A stretch of DNA of 64,000 nucleotides. Source: Alteromonas confluentis (lineage in GTDB: Bacteria; Pseudomonadota; Gammaproteobacteria; Enterobacterales; Alteromonadaceae). A program made the position numbers and the translations under genes. Shown piece by piece: positions 9,116-18,297 of this stretch. The stretch lies in NCBI RefSeq assembly GCF_001757105.1, contig NZ_MDHN01000029.1, positions 124,001 to 188,000 on the forward strand. The letters are read 5' to 3'. Under the pieces are notes generated by a model. The model was given only the letters and a program-made list of their open reading frames with translations. It made no database searches and had not been told where the DNA came from. Each line of letters opens with the position of its first letter. The first letter of the stretch is position 1.

Positions 9116-10040
9116 CCAGGGTGTCGCCTTGCAGGCCTTTAATGTGAGCAACGACAGAACGGGCTAGTGCGCTTTGGTTGTAGCCGCCTTCCAACGTACT
9201 GACTATGCGACCATGACACACCTCATCTGCCACTTTGCGTAGTTCTGCGGAAATCCACTTGTAGTCATCTTCCCGTAATCGCAGGTGGGCCATGGGATCT
9301 TCAGCGTGGGCATCGAAGCCTGCAGAAATCAGGATCAGTTCTGGCTTGTAATTTCGTAGTGCATCAAACCAGTAATTCACTTTTTCGCGAAATACCTCAC
9401 CGGTACAACCCGCGTCCAGTGGCACACCCTGAATATTACTGGCTGACACGGGCGAACCGCTGTGGGGATAAAACGGATGTTGAAACGACGAGAACATCAT
9501 AATGCGTTCATCACCTGCAATGATGTTTTCCGTACCATTGCCGTGGTGCACATCAAAATCCACAATCGCCACCCGGTTTAACCCGTGATGGTGCAAGGCA
9601 TAGCGTGCTGCTACAACAACGTTGTTAAAGAAACAAAACCCTTGTGCTGACGCATATTCGGCATGGTGACCCGGCGGACGCACTGCACAAAATGCCTGTC
9701 GGTCTTCCCCTGCCATTACCCAGTCCACCGCATCGACTCCTGCCCCTGCCGAGTACAACGCCGCACTTAAGGTAATTGGGGTCATACCGGTGTCGTCTTC
9801 TACCCACACCAGGCCGGTTTTCGGGGCGCGTTCAAATACACTGTCTACATAGTACGGATCGTGAGCCAAGGCCAGGTATTCCCGTTTGCAGGGTTTCACA
9901 TCGGCATGTTCACAAGTCATTTCTAATCCCGATGACAATAGCTGATCATCGATGGCGTACAGGCGGTCTGGCGATTCCGGATGGTCATGCCCTACATCAT
10001 GATGAATGCAGTCTTTGCCGCGAAATATCCTTACTGTCAC
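9099..10040 (-). CDS. Histone deacetylase family deacylase (AcuC / acetylpolyamine amidohydrolase type)
   Basis: A 313-residue zinc-dependent deacylase. Motifs in order are HPESPDRL (20-27), the catalytic His pair in RPPGHHA (121-127), the zinc ligands in DFDVHHGNGT (161-170; Asp163, His165), a later GFDAHAEDP supplying the second Asp, and the terminal LEGGYN. Bacterial relatives remove acetyl or longer acyl groups from lysines or polyamines in the cytoplasm. The GTG start overlaps the stop of the upstream CoA-transferase/GNAT gene (GTGA), showing tight coupling. The substrate cannot be read from sequence. Pairing with an acyltransferase domain favours a protein-lysine acylation circuit like Bacillus acuA/acuC. 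Confidence 0.9.
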   Translation of the reverse strand: MTVRIFRGKDCIHHDVGHDHPESPDRLYAIDDQLLSSGLEMTCEHADVKPCKREYLALAHDPYYVDSVFERAPKTGLVWVEDDTGMTPITLSAALYSAGAGVDAVDWVMAGEDRQAFCAVRPPGHHAEYASAQGFCFFNNVVVAARYALHHHGLNRVAIVDFDVHHGNGTENIIAGDERIMMFSSFQHPFYPHSGSPVSASNIQGVPLDAGCTGEVFREKVNYWFDALRNYKPELILISAGFDAHAEDPMAHLRLREDDYKWISAELRKVADEVCHGRIVSTLEGGYNQSALARSVVAHIKGLQGDTLERGGA

Positions 10041-11878
10041 GCTTCCTCCTCTAGCTTCAATTCAAGCTCCACATCACTTGGGTCGCTGGAAAACAAGCGC
10101 TTGAATCCGGCGTTTTCAAATATCGCAATCATGGCTTTGTTTTCGGCTCGCACATAGGCCAGCATCCTGCGCATTTTGCGGGCGCGGGCTATATCAATAA
10201 GACGTGACAGCAGTAGCTTCGCCATGCCTTTACCCTGCTGATTTTCCCGTGTGACAAAAGCCGCCTCACAGGAGTTATCTGCTGGATTAAAATAAAAACG
10301 CCCTACCGCATGAATCATGATCCGCGAACCTTCCTGACGAACGATGCACAGCGCCGCATCGGTACGCTGATCAACACTCACCAAATTACACGACTTCTCC
10401 CGGGACATTTGCTTCGGATCGTAGTTGTAACGCAAGCGCAGGGTTTCTTTCGTATGAGAATAGAAAAATTCTTGTAACCGACGTTCATCGGCCGGGTTGA
10501 GCGGTCGCAAATAATAGGTATCCCCCTGAATCACCAGCTTTTGCAGCTGAATCGCGCCAAGCTCTGCGATATCTGTGGGGTACTTTTCCTGATAATGAGG
10601 CACCCAATAGTTCTTGCGAACTTCTTCGAGCAACTGGCCGCGAAATTTTGGATGGGCAACACGAATAAGTTCCAGTGCTCGCTCGCGAATACTCTTACCT
10701 CGTAGCGCCGCTACACCGTATTCGGTTACCACGTATTGCACGTTTCCGCGGCTGGTCACTACGCCCGCCCCTTCGGAGATACAAGGCTTGATACGAGATA
10801 CCGTTTCGCCCTTGGCAGTAGAGGGTAAAGCAATAATCGCTTTCCCACCTTTGCTCATCGACGCGCCACTGACAAAATCCACCTGACCGCCAATACCACT
10901 GTAAAAGTCATGCCCCAATGAATCCGCCACCACCTGGCCGGTTAAATCGACTTCCAACGCACTATTAATCGCTACCATGGTATCGTTCTTGGCAATGTTC
11001 GTTGGCTTGTTCACGTAACTGCTGGGATAAAACTCAATGTGGGGGTTTTTATCAATGTAGTCATACAGACGACGGGTACCAATCGCAAAACTGGTGACAA
11101 GCTTACCCGGGTGGAAGGTTTTCTTACGGTTGGTAATCGCGCCAGACTCGATAACTTCAATAATGCTGTCGGTTAGCATTTCACTGTGAATACCCAAATC
11201 TTTATGATGCAGCAAATACTTGAGCGTCGCACTGGGGATTTTACCAATACCGAACTGCAAGGTTGAGCCATCTTCTACTAGCATGGCCACATACTGGCCA
11301 ATCCGCTCTGTAATGCTGTCGATGGGCGGCGGCGCCACTTCTACCAATTCCTGATCACTTTGGATACAAGCGGTAATTTCACTGATATGAATATAGGAAT
11401 GCCCAGAGGTACGGGGCACCATGTCATTAATCTGCGCGATGACCACATCGGCGTTACGCACTGCCGACATACAGATATCTACCGACGCGCCCAGCGAACA
11501 GTAACCATATTCATCTGGCGGACTGACATTCACCAGCGCTGCATCCAACGGCAAGGTGCCGTCACTGAACAGGCCCGACATTTCAGACAGGAAACAAGGG
11601 GTATAGTCTGCCCGGCCTTCATCTACCGCCCGGCGAACTTCTTCGCCGCCGATGAAAAAGGTGTTCACTTTAAACAGCTGGCGGTGTTTTTCACTGGCCC
11701 AGCGGGTATCGCCCAGCGCCAGCATATGGACCATTTCGATATCGCTAAAACCTGTACTGTGATCGATCAGGTCCTGGATGAGTGCATAAGGCACCGACGC
11801 GTTGCCACCGACGAATACACGGCAACCTGATTTGATTAACTGATTCCAGACTGGTTTAGGAGGTAAAGCCACAGCCAT
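10037..11878 (-). CDS. Acetyl-CoA hydrolase/CoA-transferase fused to a GNAT acetyltransferase
   Basis: 613 residues in two parts. Residues 1 to about 430 are the Cat1/acetyl-CoA hydrolase-transferase fold: VGGNASVPYALIQDL, the glycine-rich LQFGIGKIPSA, SEMLTDSIIE, and IGGQVDFVSGASMSKGGK. They include a Glu-Tyr-Gly-Val (VVTEYGVAALRG) segment typical of the family. From about 455 to the end is a GNAT domain, with the acetyl-CoA loop in FVTRENQQGKGMAKLLLSRL (Gln/Arg-x-x-Gly-x-Gly/Ala type) and the terminal IFENAGF. The first part would exchange CoA between acetate or other acids and acyl-CoA. The second would acylate an amine, perhaps a lysine. It is first in an operon with the deacylase gene. 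Confidence 0.9.
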   Translation of the reverse strand: MAVALPPKPVWNQLIKSGCRVFVGGNASVPYALIQDLIDHSTGFSDIEMVHMLALGDTRWASEKHRQLFKVNTFFIGGEEVRRAVDEGRADYTPCFLSEMSGLFSDGTLPLDAALVNVSPPDEYGYCSLGASVDICMSAVRNADVVIAQINDMVPRTSGHSYIHISEITACIQSDQELVEVAPPPIDSITERIGQYVAMLVEDGSTLQFGIGKIPSATLKYLLHHKDLGIHSEMLTDSIIEVIESGAITNRKKTFHPGKLVTSFAIGTRRLYDYIDKNPHIEFYPSSYVNKPTNIAKNDTMVAINSALEVDLTGQVVADSLGHDFYSGIGGQVDFVSGASMSKGGKAIIALPSTAKGETVSRIKPCISEGAGVVTSRGNVQYVVTEYGVAALRGKSIRERALELIRVAHPKFRGQLLEEVRKNYWVPHYQEKYPTDIAELGAIQLQKLVIQGDTYYLRPLNPADERRLQEFFYSHTKETLRLRYNYDPKQMSREKSCNLVSVDQRTDAALCIVRQEGSRIMIHAVGRFYFNPADNSCEAAFVTRENQQGKGMAKLLLSRLIDIARARKMRRMLAYVRAENKAMIAIFENAGFKRLFSSDPSDVELELKLEEEA

Positions 11879-11983
11879 TTTGCGTTCCTCGCATCATAAC
11901 GTTGTACAGCCAATAGCGGCATCTTGCCACATTCTGCCCTAAAGGTGTTGATCGCGATTAACATTTAACAGAAATAGCCAAAC

Positions 11984-12015
11984 AGAAAAAATCACCCCGC
12001 GAAATGCGGGGTGAT
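11984..12015 (-). terminator. Terminator of the RND efflux operon
   Basis: A perfect 10-bp stem, ATCACCCCGC (11991-12000) with GCGGGGTGAT (12006-12015), is followed on the minus strand by six T residues. It lies 35 bases after the efflux permease stop. Confidence 0.85.
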
Positions 12016-12049
12016 ACGATGAATTATGATTTTGCGTTTCTAGCCAGAG

Positions 12050-15000
12050 CTAGCTTTCCTCGTGAGGTTGACGCTTGGCACCGAAGTACTTCACCACCAT
12101 CACATAGAACATAGGCACAAAGAAGATTGCCAGGAAGGTAGCGGCAAACATCCCCCCCATTACTGCAATACCAATGGCGTTCTGACTTTCTGCACCCGCA
12201 CCGCTGGAAATTGCCAGTGGCGTCACACCCAGAATGAAGGCCATTGAGGTCATCAAAATCGGGCGGAAACGCTGTGATGCGGCTAACGAAACAGCTTTAA
12301 TCAAGTCCATGCCTTCGTCGTACTGCTCTTTCGCGAACTCAACAATAAGAATGGCGTTCTTTGCAGCCAGACCCACCGTGGTCAGGAAAGCAACCTGCAG
12401 GTATACGTCGTTGGGTAAGCCGAAGATGAAAGCGGCGACCACAGAACCGAGAATACCCAGAGGTACCACCATCAGTACCGCAAACGGTACCGACCAGCTC
12501 TCATACAATGCTGCAAGACACAGGAATACGACCAGGATTGACATGGCGTATAGCATAGGTGCCTGTGAACCAGCTTCCTGCTCTTCATATGACAAACCAG
12601 ACCATTCCAGCGCGAAGCCTGGCGGCAACTGCTTCACCAGTTTCTGCGCTTCAGCCATAGCTTCACCAGAAGAGATACCGGGAGACGGGCTACCCTGAAT
12701 ATTTACCGATGAAACACCGTTGAAACGTTCCAGTTTAGGCGAACCATAGTTCCACTCGACTGACGAGAACGCATTGAACGCTACCATGTCACCGTCGCCG
12801 TTGCGCACGAACCATTTTTCCAGATCTTCTGGGTCCATTCGGTATGGCGCATCCGCTTGCATATAAACACGCTTGATTCGGCCGTTATCGATAAAGTCAT
12901 TTACGTAAGCTGAACCCCAGGCAATGCTGAGTGTATTGTTGATATCACTTAACGAGACACCTAACGCCGACGCTTTTTCACTATCGATATTAATCTTAAA
13001 CTCAGGTACATCGCTCAAACCGTTCGGGCGAACACCAGTCAGTTTGGGATTCTGTGCGGCCATGCCCAGGAACTGGTTACGAGCATTCATTAATGCTTCG
13101 TGACCATTCGCACCACGGTCGACTAACTGGAAGTCGAAACCGGTCGCGTTACCCAGTTCACGAATGGGCGGTGGCAGAATTGGGAATGCACTGGCATCCT
13201 GAATTTGCGATAGAGCGCCAAATGCCTGATTGATAATAGCGAAAGCACTTTGTGATTCATCGCGCTTCTCCCAATCGACTAAGTGCGCAAACGCCATACC
13301 GGAGTTCTGAGCGGCACCCGTGAAACTAAAGCCTACGATGGTAAACATGTCTTTAACCATGTCACCTTTCTGGTCGAGGAAGAAATCTTCAACGGTTTTC
13401 ATCGATTCCAGTGTACGGCCAGCGGTTGAACCCGGAGGCGCATTCACCAACACCATTACCCGGCCCTGATCTTCATCTGGCAGGAATGAACCTGGTAGTT
13501 GGGTGAAAATGAATCCCATACCACCCACTAGCACAACGTAAATCAGCAGGAAGCGTTTGATTTTTCCAGCCATGCCAGTAGCAGCACGTTCGTAGCCGTC
13601 GCGGCCTTTGTTGAAATTGCGGTTAAACCAACCGAAGAAACCGGTCTCTTTCTTGTTCAGTACATCCTTTTTGCGCAGCAGCGACATACACAGTACTGGC
13701 GATAAGATAATCGCAACCAATACAGAGAAGCCCATTGCCGCAACGATAGTGATAGAGAACTGGCGGTAAATAGAACCTGCAGAGCCGCTCATAAATGCCA
13801 TTGGTATAAATACCGTGGAAAGCACAACAGCAATACCCACCAGCGCACTGGTGATTTGGCCCATGGATTTCTTGGTTGCTTCTTTGGCGTCCAAGCCTTC
13901 TTCTTCCATGATCCGCTCGACGTTCTCTACCACCACGATAGCATCATCAACCAACAGACCAATGGCCAGAACCATGGCAAACATAGTGAGCACGTTGATG
14001 GTAAAACCAAACGCGTACAGCACCGCGAAGGTACCCATCAGTACGACAGGTACGGCAATGGTAGGAACCAGGGTCGCGCGCCAGTTTTGCAGGAACAGCA
14101 GCATCACGAAGAATACCAGCACGATGGCTTCAATCAGTGTTTTTACCACTGACTCAATGGACAGTTTAATGAATGGCGAGCTGTCTACCGGGTAAACCAC
14201 TTCCACACCTTCAGGCAGGTCTGGCGCCATCTCAGCTACTTTCGCTTTCACGGCTTCAATGGTATCCAGTGCGTTTGCGCCGGTCGCCAACGATACCGCC
14301 ATACCCGAGGCAGGCTGACGGTTATATCGGGCAATATAGCTGTAGTTCTCAGAACCCAGTTCAACCCGGGCAACGTCTTTAACACGCACTTGGGAACCGT
14401 CGGTGTTCACACGCAATACGATGTTTTCGAAATCTTCAACGGTGCGCAAGATAGACTGCGCAGTAATGGTGGCGTTAATTTGCTGACCTTCTACTGCTGG
14501 CATACCGCCTAACTGGCCCGCAGAGATATCGGTATTCTGGGTCTGAACCGCGCTTTGTACGTCTACAGGGGTCATGTTGTAGCTGTACAGTTTTTCAGGG
14601 TCCAGCCAGATCCGCATAGAGCGCTGCGCACCGAATACACGAACATTACCCACACCATTGACCCGCGAAATCGGGTCCTGGAAGTCAGACACTAACAAGT
14701 CGCTGAGATCAAACTGGGAGAGATTCCCGTCTTTAGAATAGAAGCCAACTACCACAGCAAACGCGTCGTTAGATTTATTCACGACAACACCTTGCTGCTG
14801 CACCGGATTCGGTAACAGCGACATGGCGCTTTGCACTTTGTTTTGCGTTTGAACCTGCGCCGTGTCTGGGTCTGTACCAGGCTCAAAGGTTAGCGTAATA
14901 GTCATCCGCGTGTTTTCACTGCTGGCAGTGAAGTAACGGAGGTTATCGATACCCGTCAGATTTTGTTCAATGATCTGGGTTACCGTGTTCTCAATGGTTT

Positions 15001-15163
15001 CAGCGGATGCCCCCGGATATTGCGCCGTAATGCTTACCGTAGGCGGCGCTACCTTGGGATACTGTTCAATGGGGAGCCCTTGTATAGACAGGAGACCAGC
15101 CATCATTGTGATGATGGCTAATACCCAGGCAAATACAGGACGATCAATAAAAAAACGTGCCAT
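12050..15163 (-). CDS. RND efflux pump inner-membrane transporter (AcrB/MexB type, HAE-1)
   Basis: 1037 residues, the standard length for AcrB homologues. The N terminus MARFFIDRPVFAWVLAII is classic for this family. The proton-relay helix 4 carries the paired aspartates in AIGLLVDDAIVVVENVER, and a second copy of the fold begins with YEEQEAGSQAPMLYAMSILV. Twelve membrane helices and two large periplasmic porter/docking domains are expected. It exports drugs, detergents or solvents from the periplasm and membrane, driven by protons, with the adaptor encoded upstream. No outer-membrane TolC-type gene lies alongside, so the pump presumably uses a TolC encoded elsewhere. Confidence 0.96.
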   Translation of the reverse strand: MARFFIDRPVFAWVLAIITMMAGLLSIQGLPIEQYPKVAPPTVSITAQYPGASAETIENTVTQIIEQNLTGIDNLRYFTASSENTRMTITLTFEPGTDPDTAQVQTQNKVQSAMSLLPNPVQQQGVVVNKSNDAFAVVVGFYSKDGNLSQFDLSDLLVSDFQDPISRVNGVGNVRVFGAQRSMRIWLDPEKLYSYNMTPVDVQSAVQTQNTDISAGQLGGMPAVEGQQINATITAQSILRTVEDFENIVLRVNTDGSQVRVKDVARVELGSENYSYIARYNRQPASGMAVSLATGANALDTIEAVKAKVAEMAPDLPEGVEVVYPVDSSPFIKLSIESVVKTLIEAIVLVFFVMLLFLQNWRATLVPTIAVPVVLMGTFAVLYAFGFTINVLTMFAMVLAIGLLVDDAIVVVENVERIMEEEGLDAKEATKKSMGQITSALVGIAVVLSTVFIPMAFMSGSAGSIYRQFSITIVAAMGFSVLVAIILSPVLCMSLLRKKDVLNKKETGFFGWFNRNFNKGRDGYERAATGMAGKIKRFLLIYVVLVGGMGFIFTQLPGSFLPDEDQGRVMVLVNAPPGSTAGRTLESMKTVEDFFLDQKGDMVKDMFTIVGFSFTGAAQNSGMAFAHLVDWEKRDESQSAFAIINQAFGALSQIQDASAFPILPPPIRELGNATGFDFQLVDRGANGHEALMNARNQFLGMAAQNPKLTGVRPNGLSDVPEFKINIDSEKASALGVSLSDINNTLSIAWGSAYVNDFIDNGRIKRVYMQADAPYRMDPEDLEKWFVRNGDGDMVAFNAFSSVEWNYGSPKLERFNGVSSVNIQGSPSPGISSGEAMAEAQKLVKQLPPGFALEWSGLSYEEQEAGSQAPMLYAMSILVVFLCLAALYESWSVPFAVLMVVPLGILGSVVAAFIFGLPNDVYLQVAFLTTVGLAAKNAILIVEFAKEQYDEGMDLIKAVSLAASQRFRPILMTSMAFILGVTPLAISSGAGAESQNAIGIAVMGGMFAATFLAIFFVPMFYVMVVKYFGAKRQPHEES

Positions 15164-15195
15164 AAAAAATGTGTTCCTGCCTTAATTAATCGCGA

Positions 15196-16338
15196 TTACT
15201 GATTGTTCTGTGACTGCCAAGGTTTTGCATTTACCTGCATGTCGGGCTGCACTTTCTGGTATCCGGTGACGATGACTTTCTCACCGCTATTGATACCAGA
15301 CTTCACGATGTATTGATCTTTGTAGGTATCACCCACAACAATCGTTTTGGGCACAACTTTGCTTTCGCCATTTACCGTCATAATACCAATCGAACCATCT
15401 GGCTGACGGGTAGTAGCGCGCTGAGGAACCAGCAATTCATTGGAATTACCCAGCATTACCGTTGCCTTAACAAACAAGCCAGGCATTAACAGAGAATCGG
15501 GGTTAGGGAATTCAGCACGAAGAGCTACCGCACCGGTAGTTTCATCAACCGTCACCTCCGAGAACTTGAGTTTGCCGTCGTGTTCGTAAGATTCGCCAGT
15601 GATTTCATCAAGGATAAGTTTTACCGGAAGCGAGCCGTTTTGCTGCATGGCTCTGCGTAACGTAAGTACGCTCTTACCGCTTTGTTGCATATCGACAAAC
15701 ACCGGATCTAACTGGGTAATCGTTGCCAGTTGTTGGGTTTGACTAGCGGTAACCAGTGAACCAACGGTGATATAACTGCGGCTTATCTGACCACTAATTG
15801 GCGCATAAACCTTCGTAAAATCAAGATCAACCTGAGCCAGATCTACCGCTGCCTGGGCTACGCTAATCTGCGCTTCGGCTTGTTGTGCTTGTGCCAGCGC
15901 ATCATCATATTCCTGCTGACTTACCGCGTTTCGGGTAAGTAGATCTTTATAACGATTAGAGCGTGCTTCTAAGGTTTTCAGGTTGGCTTCTGCACTTTTG
16001 AGATCAGCTTTGGCGCTGGCCAATTGGGCGGCATAGCGGGCGTCATCAATTTGATAAAGCTGCTGACCTTTTTCTACCTGCGCCCCTTCTTCAAACAGAC
16101 GCTCGGTCAGTACACCCTCAACCTGCGGACGTACTTGCGATTGTTGCATTGGGCTAACACGACCAGGAAGTGTGACCAGATGTTCAACAGGCTGATTTTG
16201 CACAGTGACTACTGAAACCGTGGGTGCCGGTTGCTGACCTGCACCTGCCTGTGCAGCCTGTTGTTCACTCTGATCCGAACAGCCACCGACAATAGCCAGA
16301 GCGATAGCCGTGACGGTAGTTAACAAAAGTTTTTTCAT
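15196..16338 (-). CDS. RND efflux periplasmic adaptor lipoprotein (AcrA/MexA type)
   Basis: 380 residues from the ATG at 16338. This start places a lipoprotein signal (MKKLLLTTVTAIAL, lipobox ending VGGC, Cys20) at the very N terminus; a longer frame upstream to 16386 would bury it. Next come the lipoyl half-motifs (GRVSPMQQSQVRPQVEGV and APISGQISRSYITVGSLV) flanking an alpha-helical hairpin (about 85-150) that docks to TolC. The beta-barrel and membrane-proximal domains follow. It links the RND transporter to the outer-membrane channel. It is the first gene of the pump operon, divergent from a TetR regulator. Confidence 0.95.
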   Translation of the reverse strand: MKKLLLTTVTAIALAIVGGCSDQSEQQAAQAGAGQQPAPTVSVVTVQNQPVEHLVTLPGRVSPMQQSQVRPQVEGVLTERLFEEGAQVEKGQQLYQIDDARYAAQLASAKADLKSAEANLKTLEARSNRYKDLLTRNAVSQQEYDDALAQAQQAEAQISVAQAAVDLAQVDLDFTKVYAPISGQISRSYITVGSLVTASQTQQLATITQLDPVFVDMQQSGKSVLTLRRAMQQNGSLPVKLILDEITGESYEHDGKLKFSEVTVDETTGAVALRAEFPNPDSLLMPGLFVKATVMLGNSNELLVPQRATTRQPDGSIGIMTVNGESKVVPKTIVVGDTYKDQYIVKSGINSGEKVIVTGYQKVQPDMQVNAKPWQSQNNQ

Positions 16339-16449
16339 AACAGTGAGTCTTCCTGATTCAGCCTGAAAGGCTGGACAATTGTGCAATAAAAGTTTACTTT
16401 CTTAAAGATACGTTCTTGTATGTATGTTGTCAATCTCGTGGAGAATCCT
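16339..16449. promoter_or_regulatory. Divergent control region of the efflux operon and its TetR regulator
   Basis: The 110-base gap must hold both promoters. It contains a small inverted repeat, ATAC (16408-16411), six bases, GTAT (16418-16421), in an AcrR-box-like context followed by GTATGTTG. This is a candidate TetR operator; the assignment is tentative. Confidence 0.45.
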
Positions 16450-17073
16450 ATGCGCAGAACAAAAGAAGATGCCGAACTCACTAAACAGGCCATTTTAAAA
16501 GCGGCCGTGGACGTCTTTTCAGAGCGTGGCGTTGCCAAAGCATCCCTTGAAGAAATTGCGCGCAGAGCAGAAGTGACAAGGGGTGCCGTTTATTGGCACT
16601 TCAAAAACAAAATGGAGATCTTCGACGCGCTTCACGACAGTCTACATACTCCATTTATTGAGCGAATCATGGAAGGTTTGGAAGCTGAACACCCGAATCC
16701 TGTCGGCCAATTACAGGAGCTTTGTACCAATATTTTTTTAGACCTCGACAGAGATATTCAGCAACGTAAAGCACTTACGCTTTTCTTGTTAAAATGTGAT
16801 TACAGTGGCGAGCTGGAATGCCGCCAGGAAGAACAAGTCAAAGCGAAAGCAATAAAAATGCAAGCCTTCGCAGGTTATTACAAACGCGCTATCAAATTGG
16901 GTCACATTGCCGATGATATTAGCGCAGAAGATTACACGATTGCTATGAGCTGTTTCATGCGCGGCGTATTACACGAATACTTGGAAGCGCCTGAAGAATT
17001 CGACATGCAAAAGCGCGCCCCCATAATTATGAAGATTTACTTTGGCGGGTTGCGTACGCCTTCGCATTCATAG
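16450..17073 (+). CDS. TetR/AcrR-family repressor of the adjacent efflux pump
   Basis: 207 residues. The start at 16450 (MRRTKEDAELTKQAILKA) is preceded by GGAG at good spacing; a further upstream ATG (16420) lacks a site. The N-terminal helix-turn-helix is typical: ASLEEIARRAEVTRGAVYWH followed by FKNKMEIFDALHDS, as in AcrR/TtgR. The rest is the helical ligand-binding and dimer domain. By position and family it represses the divergent acrAB-type operon and is released by pump substrates. Repression by this protein is inferred from the arrangement. Confidence 0.9.
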   Translation: MRRTKEDAELTKQAILKAAVDVFSERGVAKASLEEIARRAEVTRGAVYWHFKNKMEIFDALHDSLHTPFIERIMEGLEAEHPNPVGQLQELCTNIFLDLDRDIQQRKALTLFLLKCDYSGELECRQEEQVKAKAIKMQAFAGYYKRAIKLGHIADDISAEDYTIAMSCFMRGVLHEYLEAPEEFDMQKRAPIIMKIYFGGLRTPSHS

Positions 17074-17100
17074 GTCAGAGCAACCTACTCAATACGACGC

Positions 17101-17724
17101 TCAGCAATGGCTGATGAGCACTTCATAGGCCCATACCAATTGGCGGGAATGGGTGTTATCTCCGCCTTTGTCAGGGTGATGAAGGTGCTGCAGTCGACGA
17201 TAGTGCTTTTTCACTAATGTTCTGTCGAGAACAGTCTCCTCGCTGATTTCCAGTAATGCTCTGGCTTGTGCCATTTCGCCCGAAGTGACAACCGGTGTAG
17301 CTGCCCTCCCCATTTTCACCCAGAAACCCGCAATCAATTCGTCGACATCCTCACGCTGGGTGGCGTCCAGATTATTCCAGTCTAGATAGTACACTCTGAG
17401 TGGATCAGGGAGCGTGAGTCGGTTTGAAAGATCTTGTGCGGGCAGCAACACAATATTGGTAGCCAGAATGTCCAGCCAGCCTTTCCCTTCCTTGGCCCAT
17501 TGCACCTGCAGGGTATACAGTAAATTGAACAGCACGAAATGACATTGAAACAACAACAGGTTGTCTCGCAGTGCTTGCTCGTCTAACAGTTCAAACGGGG
17601 GCTTCTGTAACCTTGATATCAATGTGAACTCACTGATGCCATTGCGGAAATCCGCCTCCAAAGACTCAAGCGCCTGGTAAAGCGCCCGCAAAGCCGGGTC
17701 GTTATGAGAGCGGTTGGTACTCAT
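17101..17724 (-). CDS. DnaJ-related protein with a C-terminal J domain
   Basis: 206 residues from the ATG at 17724, two bases after the stop of the upstream DUF454 gene. The first about 130 residues resemble the 'DNA-J related' domain of gammaproteobacteria (FTLISRLQKPPFELLDEQAL, LLFQCHFVLFNLLYTLQ). The last about 55 form a J domain with the His-Pro-Asp motif in LQHLHHPDKGGD. J domains stimulate DnaK ATPase. The J domain at the C terminus rather than the N terminus is normal for this subfamily. Client unknown. Confidence 0.85.
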   Translation of the reverse strand: MSTNRSHNDPALRALYQALESLEADFRNGISEFTLISRLQKPPFELLDEQALRDNLLLFQCHFVLFNLLYTLQVQWAKEGKGWLDILATNIVLLPAQDLSNRLTLPDPLRVYYLDWNNLDATQREDVDELIAGFWVKMGRAATPVVTSGEMAQARALLEISEETVLDRTLVKKHYRRLQHLHHPDKGGDNTHSRQLVWAYEVLISHC

Positions 17725-17726
17725 TG

Positions 17727-18143
17727 TTAGCTGCCGGTTGCCGGTGGTGGCTCCGGTAATCGCCACAACCAGATAAGGACTGTCAGCATTACAATATCAG
17801 TTCCAACCATCACCCAGGTTGGCGTACTGCTGAACGCCATAATGACTGCGGATATCGACATGCCGATAGCTGCGGCGTATTTCGCCCGTCGCGGCATACA
17901 ACGCCCATTACGCCAGTGATGAATAATCGGCCCGGTGACTTTATGGTTATCCAGCCAATGTGCCAAAGATGGCGAACTTCTGGCAGCCAACCAGGCTGCA
18001 ATGAGCACAAAAACCGTGGTTGGCATGCCCGGCACCACCACGCCAATAAAGCCCAGAGTAAGGCTGATCCCTGCTCCCAGCATTAACAACCAGCGATAAG
18101 GTGCTGTAATCATACTGCTTTTAGGTTTTTGGGATGGGGTCAT
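17727..18143 (-). CDS. YbaN-like DUF454 inner-membrane protein
   Basis: 138 residues from the ATG at 18143. Two or more membrane segments are visible (LMLGAGISLTLGFIGVVVPG, MPTTVFVLIAAWLAARSS and a C-terminal hydrophobic pair). The PGMPTT turn and the downstream basic HWRNGRCMPRRAKY are family hallmarks of DUF454/YbaN. Function unknown. An in-frame TTG at 18173 could lengthen it by ten residues. It sits directly upstream of the DnaJ-related gene. Confidence 0.82.
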   Translation of the reverse strand: MTPSQKPKSSMITAPYRWLLMLGAGISLTLGFIGVVVPGMPTTVFVLIAAWLAARSSPSLAHWLDNHKVTGPIIHHWRNGRCMPRRAKYAAAIGMSISAVIMAFSSTPTWVMVGTDIVMLTVLIWLWRLPEPPPATGS

Positions 18144-18297
18144 AGAAGCCGGTAGCCGATAATACGATAACAATGAGTCTGCTACTCACTTTACTCCATA
18201 ATTCGCCTTAATTCATTTCCTGTTCGCCATAACTGTTCGCTGGCATCGCCAGAATCCTTTGCTGAAATGGCATGACATCAGCCAAGGAATCACACAC

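Noticed and set aside
13815..14195. 126-residue plus-strand open frame inside the RND permease gene
   Set aside because: It runs antisense to highly conserved AcrB sequence; Ser/Thr-rich composition shows it is the complement of that gene.
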